Assembly (NCBI RefSeq): GCF_038397715.1
Contig: NZ_CP151633.1
Location: 1 to 64,000 of the forward strand
Direction of reading: 5' to 3'
Length of the DNA: 64,000 nucleotides
Origin: Microbacterium sp. LWO14-1.2
Lineage (GTDB): Bacteria > Actinomycetota > Actinomycetes > Actinomycetales > Microbacteriaceae
Shown: in pieces, positions 1 through 8,184 of the stretch
Numbering within the stretch: the first letter of the stretch is position 1
How the letters are laid out: every line of letters begins with the position of its first letter
Program-made: the position numbers and the translations under genes
Notes under the pieces: generated by a model
What the model was told of the DNA's origin: nothing
What the model saw: the letters and a program-made list of their open reading frames with translations, nothing else
Database searches by the model: none

Positions 1-33
1 CGCTCAGCGCACGTCCCCCGCGGGCCGCTTGCG

Positions 34-396
34 ATGAGGGTGCTCTTCGGGATCATTATTGCTCTGCTTCTCACGCTCGGTATCGCGAGCACTGTCCACG
101 CAGAGACTGCGACGTCGGCCACAGCGTCACCGGAAAGCTTCTCGTTGTCGAGTGAGCACGACGAACGAGATCAGTCCGCGGTGTCCTCTGCTGGATCATC
201 TGATGTCGCCGCCGCTGTGTGCATAGTCGGTGCGCTTCTCGGCGTGCTGGTGTTCGCCCGACTCGCCCGCGCGCGACTCCGCACCCCGATGCGAGCCCCT
301 TCACGAGACTCCGCGCACCGCGCATCGATTCCGCGCATTCAGGGACCACATCTGCTGCGCCCTGACCTCGCGCAGCTGCAGATCTCCCGAACCTGA
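34..396 (+). CDS. DUF6153-like small membrane protein, copy 1
   Basis: A 120-residue protein with an N-terminal signal or membrane segment (about residues 3-22), a short polar stretch, a second hydrophobic helix (about 58-76) and a basic tail. It ends in RPDLAQLQISRT, matching the C-terminal PxLxxLx(I/V)SR signature of three other small proteins in this window. From memory this is the pattern of actinobacterial DUF6153 proteins found in copper loci; no function is established. The next gene, a DUF3515 lipoprotein, starts 82 nt downstream. The start at 34 is the first ATG, with no clear ribosome binding site, and upstream sequence is cut by the window edge. The long overlapping frame in which the lipoprotein lies is not used here. 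Confidence 0.65.
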   Translation: MRVLFGIIIALLLTLGIASTVHAETATSATASPESFSLSSEHDERDQSAVSSAGSSDVAAAVCIVGALLGVLVFARLARARLRTPMRAPSRDSAHRASIPRIQGPHLLRPDLAQLQISRT

Positions 397-418
397 CTCT
401 CCGGCTCAATCCCGCCTT

Positions 419-457
419 CATCCGTGCCATCGCGCGGATGCGGATCGACGCACGTCG
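419..457 (+). promoter_or_regulatory. Hairpins between DUF6153-like copy 1 and the DUF3515 gene
   Basis: The 82-nt gap holds a 6-bp inverted repeat, CATCCG at 419-424 with CGGATG at 435-440, followed by CGACG/CGTCG at 446-457. Then come GTCGACAG (457-464) and the ribosome binding site CTTGGAGAG just before the TTG start. The same order of hairpins, GTCGACAG and CTTTGGAG occurs after copy 2. A role in translational control is inference. Confidence 0.35.
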
Positions 458-478
458 TCGACAGCTTGGAGAGATGAC

Positions 479-1051
479 TTGGAGAACACGCCCCTCACCC
501 CGACCCCCGCCGAGGTCTCAGTCAATCGGCGCGCCGTTTCGCGGAACCTAATCCTCGGAGCCGTCGCACTCATCGGCCTGCTCGCGACATTGTCGGGATG
601 CGCGTCCACTGTCGCATTGAAACCTGCGACAAATGCGAACGACCCCGAATGCGCCGACGTGACGGTTCGGCTCCCCGCAGCCGTCGGAGAGTTCACCGGT
701 CGCACGACCGATGCCCAAGCGACCGCCGCATGGGGAGACCCGACCATCGTCGTCTTTACCTGCGGGCTCGAGCCACCAGCACCGACGACGCTGCAGTGCG
801 TGACCATCAACTCCGTCGATTGGATCGTCGACGAACAAGATTCCCCTTACCTGCGCTTGACGACCTACGGCCGAACGCCCGCAGCCCAGGCCTACGTCGA
901 TACGACGAAGCTCTCCGCGGATGCCGCGTTGCAAGCCCTCGCACCCGCGGTCCAGATACTGCCGAAGACGTCCGCCTGCTCCGCGCCGGACACAGCGTCA
1001 TCGGACGACGAGGACGCGCCGACCACGGGCGGCTCCGGAGACCTCCCGTGA
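479..1051 (+). CDS. DUF3515 family lipoprotein
   Basis: Predicted lipoprotein of 190 residues with lipobox LSGC (lipidated Cys about residue 41) after a hydrophobic segment. The body carries the DUF3515 pattern: ECADVTVRLP, AWGDP, TCG, TTLQC and VDWIVDE. The function of DUF3515 is unknown; it sits on the outer face of the membrane. The TTG start at 479 is chosen because CTTGGAGAG precedes it by about 5 nt and no in-frame ATG or GTG is near. Its TGA overlaps the GTG of the CopD-CtaG gene by 4 nt, so the two are probably translationally coupled. A chromosomal DUF3515 copy is usual in these bacteria, so this is probably an accessory copy. Confidence 0.8.
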   Translation: MENTPLTPTPAEVSVNRRAVSRNLILGAVALIGLLATLSGCASTVALKPATNANDPECADVTVRLPAAVGEFTGRTTDAQATAAWGDPTIVVFTCGLEPPAPTTLQCVTINSVDWIVDEQDSPYLRLTTYGRTPAAQAYVDTTKLSADAALQALAPAVQILPKTSACSAPDTASSDDEDAPTTGGSGDLP

Positions 1052-2949
1052 GCGCCAGCGGGCTCCGACTGGCCGGACCCGCCCTCCTGCTCACCTCAGC
1101 GCTGGTCGCGCTCCTCCTGGGATTGGTGATAGGTGGCGGGGCTGATCCACGGGTCACCAGCGACCCCGGCGCGGTCGTCCGGTGGGGACTGCCGGTCGCG
1201 AAGCTCATCGTCAACCTCGGGGCGGCGGTCATGGTGGGATCGGCCGTCCTTGCTGCGTACGCGCTCACACAGGGCGAGAAGGAGTTCGATACCGCCCTGG
1301 ATGTCGCCTCCATCGGTGCCGCAGTGCTCACCATCGGCGCAGGAGTCACTGGTTATCTCACCTTCCTGTCATCGTTCAATCCTGAGGTGTCACTCGGCCC
1401 GGGATTCGGTCAGCAGTTCGGCAGATTCCTCCTCGAGACGGAGCTGGGCCGCGTCTGGCTCATCACAACAGTGATGGCCGCGATACTCACGGTGATCTCG
1501 TATGCGTTCCGGGGATGGGCGGCCGCGCTGTTGCTGACGTTCCTTTCGCTGGCGTCGCTGGTCCCGATGGCCACGCAAGGTCATTCCGGAAGCCTCGCCA
1601 ATCATGATGCTGCGGTCATCTCGCTCGTGCTGCACATCACCAGCGCGGCGGTATGGCTCGGCGGTCTTCTCGCGCTGGTCTTCCTCAGGCCGTCTGCGCG
1701 CGAGCACCGTCTGCGGGCAATCGTCGAGCGATACTCGACCATCGCACTCGTCGCCTTCGTGGTCGTCTCCGTGTCCGGAGTCGCCCGCGCGATGACGTCT
1801 GTCAGCGGCTGGCGAGAACTTCTCAGCGCGTACGGAGCTGTGCTCTTGGTGAAGGTGGTGGCGCTCACGCTCCTCGGCGTCGTGGGTGTCGCGCACCGTC
1901 AGTGGTACATCCGCCGTGGGGTCGGAGAGCGGGCACCGTTCTGGACGTTCGTCACCGTCGAGTTCGCGGTCATGGGCATCGCGAGTGGTGCCGCAGCGGC
2001 GCTCGCCCGCACGCCCGCGCCGGCAGACACCTCAGCTCCGGCGCTGACGACACCGGCTGAGATCCTCACCGAAGCGCCGCTTCCGCCCGAGCTCACACTC
2101 GTCCGTTGGCTGAGTGGGAACGACGTGAATCTCCTGTGGGTGATGGTCGCCGGTTTCGGAGTCTTCTTCTATCTGATGGGTGTCCGTCGCCTGCGGCGTC
2201 GCGGCGAGGCGTGGAGCGGCCTGCGCACGTTCGCGTGGATCAGCGGGATGGTGCTGCTGGCTTGGGTGAACAGTGGGGCGGTCGCTGTCTACTCCGACTA
2301 CCTCCACAGCGTCGACGCGGCGGGACGGATGCTCATGCTCCTCGTGGTTCCCTCCCTCCTCGTGTTTGGCGCGCCATATCGCCTGGCATTGGAGGGAATC
2401 ACCAACCGCACCGATGGGAGCCGTGGAATCCGCGAGTGGCTGCGAGCAGGGGAGCGCTCGCGGATCGTCCTCTTCCTGCGCCACCCCATAGTCGCGATGT
2501 GCACGTTCGCTTTTATCGTGTGGGGCGTATCCGCCACTGGCCTCTTGCGCGATTCCCTCGCCGATCCCTTGGTGCATGAATTGCGCGTCGTCGCGCTGCT
2601 CGTAGCGGGAAGCTTGGTGACCGCTGCGATCCTCCGTCCTGCCGGCACATATCCCCGGCGGATGCGTGTGGTTGTCGTGTTCGGATCGGCTGCCGCGCTG
2701 GCGAGTGTAGGCAGTTGGGTGCTGCTTCAGAGCGGCCTGATTGCTGCGAGCTGGTTCGGGGCGATGGGTCGTCAATGGGGCCTGGAGCCGATGGCGGACC
2801 AACAAGCAGCCGGCATGGTGATCCTGCTCTCGGCGCCAATGCTGCTCCTCTTCGGCCTCAGCGTCGACTACATACTCAGCGGGCACTCCACTCGCTCACC
2901 ACAGGAGGTCGACCGACCCCTCCACTCCACTCGAAAGGCCATCTCATGA
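1048..2949 (+). CDS. copD: CopD - CtaG fusion, copper import and cytochrome oxidase assembly protein
   Basis: Polytopic membrane protein of 633 residues with two parts. The N-terminal half (about 1-310) has the CopD pattern, including a His-bearing VPMATQGHSG segment and LVLHITSAAVWLGGL. The C-terminal half (about 350-610) is a caa3-type CtaG domain, with YLHSVDAAGRM and LLVVPSLLVFGAP. CopD is thought to move copper across the membrane with CopC, and CtaG supplies copper to cytochrome oxidase. The GTG at 1048 overlaps the preceding stop (GTGA), and copC starts at an ATGA overlap. The same frame stays open about 150 codons upstream, but that stretch is antisense-like and overlaps the DUF3515 gene. 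Confidence 0.9.
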   Translation: MSASGLRLAGPALLLTSALVALLLGLVIGGGADPRVTSDPGAVVRWGLPVAKLIVNLGAAVMVGSAVLAAYALTQGEKEFDTALDVASIGAAVLTIGAGVTGYLTFLSSFNPEVSLGPGFGQQFGRFLLETELGRVWLITTVMAAILTVISYAFRGWAAALLLTFLSLASLVPMATQGHSGSLANHDAAVISLVLHITSAAVWLGGLLALVFLRPSAREHRLRAIVERYSTIALVAFVVVSVSGVARAMTSVSGWRELLSAYGAVLLVKVVALTLLGVVGVAHRQWYIRRGVGERAPFWTFVTVEFAVMGIASGAAAALARTPAPADTSAPALTTPAEILTEAPLPPELTLVRWLSGNDVNLLWVMVAGFGVFFYLMGVRRLRRRGEAWSGLRTFAWISGMVLLAWVNSGAVAVYSDYLHSVDAAGRMLMLLVVPSLLVFGAPYRLALEGITNRTDGSRGIREWLRAGERSRIVLFLRHPIVAMCTFAFIVWGVSATGLLRDSLADPLVHELRVVALLVAGSLVTAAILRPAGTYPRRMRVVVVFGSAAALASVGSWVLLQSGLIAASWFGAMGRQWGLEPMADQQAAGMVILLSAPMLLLFGLSVDYILSGHSTRSPQEVDRPLHSTRKAIS

Positions 2950-3605
2950 CATCCGTCTCCACCCGAATCCGCCGCGTGAGCGGTGCCGTATGCGCCGCCG
3001 CTGTCGCAATCGTGCTGCTGACCGCAACCCCAGCCTCCGCACATGACAATCTCACCGACGCTGTGCCATCGGCGGGCGAGACAGTCACCAACCTCGACAC
3101 AGTCGCACTGACTTTCAGCGGGGAGCTCATCGACTTCAGCCAGACGAGCTTCGCCCAGGTGCAGGGCCCCGACGGGCTCTTCTACGAGTCGTCGTGCTCC
3201 ACCATCGAACTCAACGTGCTCACCACCCCCGTCGCCCTCAGAGCGTCGGGCACCTACACGGTGCTCTGGAACGCTGTGTCCAGCGACGGGCACCCCATCT
3301 CCGAGTCATACCAGTTCGACTACGCAGCGGATCCGACGGCGACCGTCGCACTCGGTTGGGACGCACCGGCGTGCGGGAACGAAGGCACCCGTACTCAACC
3401 AGGAGCAGCGCTGACCAGTGCCCCGATGCCGACCGACGCCACCAACTCGGCGCCGCCCACACAAGATACCGACCGAGAGCCGCGCGCTGACGGGGCAGAT
3501 GAGAGCGTCGTGGCCCTGGCCGTTGTCGGAGGCGTCGTCGTGCTGGGAGTTCTGGCGATGGCGACCGTGCTCGTGGTGCACCGTCGACGCAAGCGCGCGG
3601 AGTGA
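2946..3605 (+). CDS. copC: Copper resistance protein CopC
   Basis: Exported copper-binding protein of 219 residues. A signal peptide ends at ASA, leaving His as the first mature residue (HDNLTDAVPSAGETV), which is the usual N-terminal copper ligand of CopC. The second ligand motif is SSDGHPISESYQF. After the CopC fold (about 35-135) come a Pro/Thr-rich linker and a C-terminal membrane helix (about 190-212) with a basic end, which would tether it to the outer face of the membrane. It overlaps copD by 4 nt (ATGA). Two Cys residues (SSC and PAC) could form a disulfide, which fits the nearby DsbA-like protein. Confidence 0.93.
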   Translation: MTSVSTRIRRVSGAVCAAAVAIVLLTATPASAHDNLTDAVPSAGETVTNLDTVALTFSGELIDFSQTSFAQVQGPDGLFYESSCSTIELNVLTTPVALRASGTYTVLWNAVSSDGHPISESYQFDYAADPTATVALGWDAPACGNEGTRTQPGAALTSAPMPTDATNSAPPTQDTDREPRADGADESVVALAVVGGVVVLGVLAMATVLVVHRRRKRAE

Positions 3606-3713
3606 CCGAATGATTACGGCTCATTCAAAGGAAGAAGTAGGAGCGACGATTACAATCGAATCGTGTTCCACTCGATCCGGGTCGCCTGCCACGGGCGGCC
3701 GGATCGCAGCCAG

Positions 3714-4124
3714 ATGATAATGCGGCTCATTAGCATCATCGGGCTCACACTCCTCCTGATCTTCGCCGTCGGCGCAGCCGAGCACGGAAGTGCCGATGTC
3801 ACCACGGGGTCGACCACGGCCAGCACGTCGCTCGACGCCAATGAATCAGGCACCGACGCAGCCGCTGCGGCACCCGCAGGCGTCGTGATGCAGCTCGCCA
3901 CGGGCGCTGCACAAGTAGACCGGGTCACGGGCGTTGTGCTGTGCGTCCTCGGTCTTCTCTGCGGACTTGTCGCAGCGGTCATGCTCTATCGGCTGCTCTG
4001 GCGCAGGACAGCCGTGGTCGTGGAGACCCACGCGGCTCAGCCGCGAACGAGCGCCGCTCCGAATAGCATCCCCCTGAGGCGGACGTCGCTGACTCTGGCG
4101 ACGCTCGGGATCTCCCGGACCTGA
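3714..4124 (+). CDS. DUF6153-like small membrane protein, copy 2
   Basis: A 136-residue protein with an N-terminal signal or anchor segment, an Ala/Thr-rich exposed stretch, a second hydrophobic helix (about 72-98) and a C-terminus ending LTLATLGISRT. At the DNA level the last codons and stop (GATCTCCCG, A or G, ACCTGAC) are nearly identical to copy 1. The ATG at 3714 is used; an ATG two codons later is equally possible. No Shine-Dalgarno is obvious. A TACAAT hexamer at 3651-3656 could be a -10 box for an internal promoter. The DsbA-like gene follows after 87 nt. Confidence 0.65.
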   Translation: MIMRLISIIGLTLLLIFAVGAAEHGSADVTTGSTTASTSLDANESGTDAAAAAPAGVVMQLATGAAQVDRVTGVVLCVLGLLCGLVAAVMLYRLLWRRTAVVVETHAAQPRTSAAPNSIPLRRTSLTLATLGISRT

Positions 4125-4129
4125 CCCGT

Positions 4130-4177
4130 CGAGGCGTCGCGCCTCGCGCGTGCGCATCCCATCGAGCATCCGCTCGA
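4130..4177 (+). promoter_or_regulatory. Tandem hairpins between DUF6153-like copy 2 and the DsbA-like gene
   Basis: Two perfect stems lie in the 87-nt gap. CGAGGCG/CGCCTCG (4130-4146) has a 3-nt loop and TCGAGC/GCTCGA (4162-4177) has a 4-nt loop. GTCGACAG (4189-4196) and the ribosome binding site CTTTGGAG follow. The layout matches the gap after copy 1 and may form a translational switch; this is inference. Confidence 0.4.
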
Positions 4178-4211
4178 CCTTCGACCGTGTCGACAGTCTT
4201 TGGAGTACCTG

Positions 4212-4877
4212 ATGAAACCCGCCGTCAAAGCCGGCCTCGCTGCCCTTGCCGTAACCATCGTCCTGATTATCGTCGCGGTAATCGTCGTCATCGTTAACCA
4301 GCAGAACACTGCGCCGCCAGAATCCGAGAACGGAAGCTCTACGGCGCAGGTGCTCCGCGAGAACTCACACGTTCTCGACGACGGGGGAGACGGGGCAGTC
4401 ACCGTCGTTGAATTCCTCGACTTCGAATGCGAAGCGTGCGGAGCCTTCTACCCCGTGGTCGAAGACCTTCGCGAGCGCTACGACGGCGAGATCACCTATG
4501 TCATCCGCTATTTCCCGCTACCGGGTCACCTGAACTCCAGGAATGCCGCGTTCGCTGCCGAAGCGGCTGCGCAGCAGGGACGCCTTGAGGAGATGTACCG
4601 CAAGCTCTTCGAGACGCAGGCTCAATGGGGTGAAGCTCAGGAATCGCGGGCGAGCCTGTTCCGAGGCTTCGCTGAGGAGATCGGCCTGGACATGGCCGCT
4701 TACGATACCGCGATCTCTGACCCCGCGACGGTCGCACGAGTCGATCTCGACTACAACGACGGTCAGGCACTGGGAGTGAGCGGAACTCCGACGTTCTTCG
4801 TGAACGGCGATGCCATCACACTCGAGCGCTACGACGACCTCGAGAACGCGGTCCTCTCAGCGGGCAAGGGAACATGA
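4212..4877 (+). CDS. DsbA-like membrane-anchored thiol oxidoreductase
   Basis: A 221-residue protein with one N-terminal membrane anchor (about 6-30) and an extracytoplasmic thioredoxin-like DsbA domain. The active site is CEAC (Cys73 and Cys76, in DFECEACGAFYP), and the cis-Pro loop is SGTPTFFVNG. It should oxidise or shuffle disulfides of exported proteins. Start ATG 4212 is preferred over the upstream TTG because GGAG lies 6 nt before it. It overlaps the next gene by 4 nt (ATGA). In this operon it may act on CopC, the lipoproteins or apocytochromes, together with the ResA-like protein and CcdA downstream. Confidence 0.88.
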   Translation: MKPAVKAGLAALAVTIVLIIVAVIVVIVNQQNTAPPESENGSSTAQVLRENSHVLDDGGDGAVTVVEFLDFECEACGAFYPVVEDLRERYDGEITYVIRYFPLPGHLNSRNAAFAAEAAAQQGRLEEMYRKLFETQAQWGEAQESRASLFRGFAEEIGLDMAAYDTAISDPATVARVDLDYNDGQALGVSGTPTFFVNGDAITLERYDDLENAVLSAGKGT

Positions 4878-5887
4878 CACTCCTAGGCCTCTCTCATCGT
4901 CGAGTCATCATCGTCGGCTCCGGCCACGCCGGTCTCTCCGTCGCCGCCGAACTCTCGCGTTCGGGCCTGAAGCCGCAACGGGACTTCGCCGTCATCGACA
5001 GCAATCCTGACGGGCGTCGTTCGTGGGCGTTCCGCTGGTCGTCGATGACACTCCTGACGGAGGCAGGGCGGAGCACGGTCGCCGGGCGGCATCTCACAGG
5101 CGACCCCTATCGACGCCCGTCGCCGCGAGAGATCGAACAGCATCTTCTCGACGTCGAGGCCGCCCTAGGCCTCACGACGCTGTGGGGCATCAGAGCGACA
5201 GGCGTGGACCGTCTGGGGGACGGATCCACTCTGCTTCTGTCAACGAACGAAGGGCCGGTACAGACGCGCAACATCGTCTGCGCGACCGGGTCTGCGGCTC
5301 GACCTCGGATCCCGAGCTGGGCGGTAGACGCCGCGGTGCCGGGGATCATGGTTCATAGCGCCGACTATCGCGGACCGAGCCAGATTCCCAGCGGTGACGT
5401 GCTGGTCGTCGGAGCCGGCCACAGCGGCCAAGAGATCGCGCGCGAGCTCAGTCGTACGCACCGCGTCACGCTGTCGTCCCAGCCCTCGGCGGTCTCCGCA
5501 GCTCGACCGGCACGACGCGGCGTCGGGCGGCGTCGGGCACTAGCGCGAGGTGGGGCAGCGCTCTCACTGGATCCGGAATGGGAACAACTCGGCATCGAAG
5601 TGCTGCCTGCGGCCATTGCCGCAGATGGAGCGCACATCGTCTTCGACGATGGTCGTCGTATCGCTCCGCAGTCCATCATCTACGCGACCGGATACCTGCC
5701 CGCGGACGGCTGGCTTCCCCGTCCGGTACTCGATGCCACGTCCAGTCGCCGGAAGCGCGGGACTACGAGCGTCCCAGGTCTGTTCGTCGTCGGCATGCCG
5801 AGCCACGGTAGCCAGGATTCAGACACCTTCGACGGGGCACGCCGCGACGCGATCTCGATTGCACGCCACATCATGAAGCGCCCCTGA
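4874..5887 (+). CDS. FAD/NAD(P)-binding flavoprotein, monooxygenase-like
   Basis: Cytoplasmic flavoprotein of 337 residues with an N-terminal FAD-binding GxGxxG (GSGHAG, about 16-21) and a second dinucleotide site, VVGAGHSGQEIAREL (about 177-191). A late IYATGYLP motif is typical of flavin monooxygenase or thioredoxin-reductase-like enzymes. An Arg-rich stretch (RPARRGVGRRRALARGG) lies in the second half. The substrate cannot be read from the sequence. It is coupled to the DsbA-like gene by an ATGA overlap, so a redox role near the thiol proteins is possible but inferred. It lacks a CxxC thioredoxin-reductase active site. Confidence 0.75.
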   Translation: MTLLGLSHRRVIIVGSGHAGLSVAAELSRSGLKPQRDFAVIDSNPDGRRSWAFRWSSMTLLTEAGRSTVAGRHLTGDPYRRPSPREIEQHLLDVEAALGLTTLWGIRATGVDRLGDGSTLLLSTNEGPVQTRNIVCATGSAARPRIPSWAVDAAVPGIMVHSADYRGPSQIPSGDVLVVGAGHSGQEIARELSRTHRVTLSSQPSAVSAARPARRGVGRRRALARGGAALSLDPEWEQLGIEVLPAAIAADGAHIVFDDGRRIAPQSIIYATGYLPADGWLPRPVLDATSSRRKRGTTSVPGLFVVGMPSHGSQDSDTFDGARRDAISIARHIMKRP

Positions 5888-5929
5888 ATACGTTCGTCCG
5901 AAATACACCGACCGAAACGAGGATCACAC

Positions 5930-6316
5930 ATGAGACATCCGATGGCCACGACGAAACATGCGTGGGGTGCCGTCGCGTGTGCGTTGCTGATCCTCGCGAC
6001 GGTCCTGCTGGTTTCGCCTTCGGTTTCAGCGTCCGCAGTTGGGGACGTCGCACCAGTTACCGCGTCCCCCACTCCGGAACAGAGTTCAACGCCGTCGCCT
6101 TCGCCGTCGCCCGAAGAGACAGAGTCGGACAAGGACCGTCATCAAAGGCAGAACGGAGAGCGGCCGGTGGAACGAGACGATCTCGGGTTCCTCGGCATCC
6201 TGTTCGTCATCGGCATGGGGTTCGTTCTCGTAGCGGGCGCTGTCGGTGTCGCGTTCGCCGGGTGGAAGCGCCGCCGGCGCGACCGAGCAGCGGCCGACAC
6301 GGAAGGAGGCGCGTGA
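5930..6316 (+). CDS. Small secreted or membrane protein of unknown function
   Basis: A 128-residue protein with an N-terminal signal segment (about 14-33), a Pro/Ser/Thr- and acid-rich low-complexity stretch (about 45-80), a second hydrophobic helix (about 86-108) and a basic tail (KRRRRDR). GAGGAT upstream of the ATG is a plausible ribosome binding site. I do not recognise the family. It lacks the ISR C-terminus of the DUF6153-like proteins, though the two-helix layout is similar. It directly precedes lspA, with GGAAGGAGG at its 3' end serving as the lspA ribosome binding site. Confidence 0.55.
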   Translation: MRHPMATTKHAWGAVACALLILATVLLVSPSVSASAVGDVAPVTASPTPEQSSTPSPSPSPEETESDKDRHQRQNGERPVERDDLGFLGILFVIGMGFVLVAGAVGVAFAGWKRRRRDRAAADTEGGA

Positions 6317-6318
6317 TC

Positions 6319-6861
6319 ATGAGTGCGCGCGTGCCGAAGCTCGCCATTGCGTTCGCCGTCGCCGGTGCGACCGTCATCATCGACCAAGTGTCGAAGGCGG
6401 TCGCCTTGGCGCAACTGAGTACCACGGAGCGCATTCCGCTACTGGGAGACCTCTTCGGGCTGCAACTGGCGTTCAACCCGGGTGCCATCCTGTCGTTCGG
6501 TTCCAGCGCGACTCCGCTGCTGACCGCAGTCGGAATCGCAGCGACGGTCGTGCTCATCAGGAGCGCAATTCGATCCCGTACCACGTGGTGGGCGGTCGGT
6601 ATCGGGTTCATTCTCGGGGGAGCCATCGGCAACGTCCTGGACCGTCTCTTCGCACCCCCTGCGTTCGGCCGCGGGTACGTCACCGACTTCCTCGCCTACT
6701 CGGACCTCTTCATCGGCAATCTGGCGGACGTGGCGCTGGGGGTCGGTGCCGTCGTGCTGGTCGTCGGGCTTCTTCGGCGCCGCCGTGGTCCAGACGACGA
6801 CGTCGTCACGCCTCCCGCTTCGATGCCACAGGACATGAGCGAAGGATGGGGACGCTCATGA
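6319..6861 (+). CDS. lspA: Prolipoprotein signal peptidase (signal peptidase II)
   Basis: Integral membrane aspartyl protease of 180 residues that cleaves signal peptides of diacylglyceryl-modified prolipoproteins. The two catalytic Asp motifs are visible: GNVLDRLF (about 97-104) and GNLADVAL (about 129-136). The usual N-terminal DQVSK is at about 22-26. Four hydrophobic segments fit the family. ATG 6319 is preferred over GTG 6313 because GGAAGGAGG (6301-6309) is 9 nt upstream. Every such bacterium needs a chromosomal lspA, so this is probably an extra copy, packaged with lipoprotein genes and a second lnt. Confidence 0.93.
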   Translation: MSARVPKLAIAFAVAGATVIIDQVSKAVALAQLSTTERIPLLGDLFGLQLAFNPGAILSFGSSATPLLTAVGIAATVVLIRSAIRSRTTWWAVGIGFILGGAIGNVLDRLFAPPAFGRGYVTDFLAYSDLFIGNLADVALGVGAVVLVVGLLRRRRGPDDDVVTPPASMPQDMSEGWGRS

Positions 6862-7193
6862 CACAGAAGAAGCGGACCCCTTCCACTTATCAGCGGAACG
6901 CCCTTGCTCCGAGTCTGCTCGCAGCCGCGGTGCTGTTCCTCGCCCCCGTGCTGCTGGCGAGTGACTGGGCCTCGGTCATCCTCTACGTCACGTCGATCCT
7001 CGCGGTCATCGTCGGATGGTTCGCCGTGCAAGCGCGCCACTGGTGGTGGATCCCGGTGTTCATCGCCATCGCCGTCCTGTGGAATCCCGTCATGCCCTTC
7101 CCGTTCGCCGGACCGGTCTGGACCGGAATCCAGCCCGCGGCAGCAGTCGTCTTCCTGGTAGCGGGAAGCCTTATCAAGTTCCCCCGACCCTGA
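6858..7193 (+). CDS. Small four-helix membrane protein (DUF6804-like)
   Basis: A 111-residue protein that is almost entirely hydrophobic, with four predicted helices and conserved-looking VGWFAVQARHWWWIPVFIAI and LWNPVMPFPF segments. The Trp-rich pattern resembles DUF6804 proteins as I recall them; the function is unknown. It overlaps lspA by 4 nt (ATGA), so it is co-translated with it. Its place between lspA and ctaG suggests an envelope role, but nothing more specific can be supported. Confidence 0.6.
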   Translation: MTQKKRTPSTYQRNALAPSLLAAAVLFLAPVLLASDWASVILYVTSILAVIVGWFAVQARHWWWIPVFIAIAVLWNPVMPFPFAGPVWTGIQPAAAVVFLVAGSLIKFPRP

Positions 7194-7242
7194 TGTCGGC
7201 ACTCATCGCTCAGCTCATCGACAGGCCGGAGGGGGCCCGTCG

Positions 7243-8181
7243 ATGACTCCGTGGATCCCCGACGTCGCGCCCACCTTCCCTGACTACTTCGCCGTGGTTC
7301 CGGGGGCGCTTCCGGTGCTGCCGGTGGTCGCTGGGCTGCTTGCACTTCTCTACATGGTCGGGGCCGTTCGCATGTGGACGCACGGTCGACGCTGGTCCAT
7401 CTGGCGTACGTTCAGCTTCCTCAGCGGCTGCGCGCTCCTGGCTGGGACGACCGGTCTCGCCGTGGAGAATTACGGCTACGCGTTGATGTCGGTGTTCATG
7501 TTCCAGCAGCTCACTCTGATGATGGCGATTCCGCCGCTACTCATCCTGGGATCTCCGGGCACGTTGCTGCTCCGCGCCACCCCGCACGTAGGGCTGGGGC
7601 GTACGGCACTCGCCGTCGCCCACGCGGGGCTGCGCAGCAGACTCGCGCGCTGGGCTCTGAGCCCATGGGCGGCGCTCCCTCTCTATCTGGCCGCGTTCTA
7701 CGGCCTGTACCTCGCGGGGTTCGCAGACTCCCTCCTGAGCTCGACCGCGGGACACATCGCCCTCGAGGTGGCGTTCCTCGGCGCGGGCATCATCTTCACA
7801 ATCCCCATCCTGAGCTCCGACCCGCTACCCGTTCGCCTCAGTCACGGCGGCCGCGCCCTCGATGTGTTCGCCGAAGCCGCGCTGCACGCCTTCTTCGGAG
7901 TGTTCCTCATGATGGCCACCACCATGCTCATCACCCACTTCGTCGCGCCCACGCAGGCCATGGGACTCGACCCCATCGAAGACCAGCGGCTCGCCGGCGG
8001 ACTCGCCTGGTCGTACGGCGAGGCCCCCACGCTCCTGATGCTGATCTACGTCATGCACCGATGGTTCCGAGAGGACACCGCACGATCCCAGGCACAGGAC
8101 CGGTACGTAGACATCCACGGATCATCCGAGCTGGATGAGTACAACGCTTACCTCCAGAAACTCCGCGAGCGGGACGCCTGA
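7243..8181 (+). CDS. ctaG: caa3-type cytochrome c oxidase assembly protein CtaG
   Basis: Polytopic membrane protein of 312 residues of the caa3 CtaG family. Motifs include VENYGYALMSVFMFQQLTLM, IPPLLILGSPGTL and a late DQRLAGGLAWSYGEAPTL. CtaG helps place copper in cytochrome oxidase. GGAGGG lies just upstream of the ATG. This is the second CtaG domain in the operon, since the CopD fusion carries one. The C-terminal 40 residues are hydrophilic and cytoplasmic. lnt follows after 3 nt. Confidence 0.9.
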   Translation: MTPWIPDVAPTFPDYFAVVPGALPVLPVVAGLLALLYMVGAVRMWTHGRRWSIWRTFSFLSGCALLAGTTGLAVENYGYALMSVFMFQQLTLMMAIPPLLILGSPGTLLLRATPHVGLGRTALAVAHAGLRSRLARWALSPWAALPLYLAAFYGLYLAGFADSLLSSTAGHIALEVAFLGAGIIFTIPILSSDPLPVRLSHGGRALDVFAEAALHAFFGVFLMMATTMLITHFVAPTQAMGLDPIEDQRLAGGLAWSYGEAPTLLMLIYVMHRWFREDTARSQAQDRYVDIHGSSELDEYNAYLQKLRERDA

Positions 8182-8184
8182 GCA

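Noticed and set aside
598..1047. N-terminal extension of the CopD-CtaG gene
   Set aside because: The extra 150 codons overlap the DUF3515 gene and look non-coding. GTG 1048 gives a normal membrane start and a GTGA overlap.
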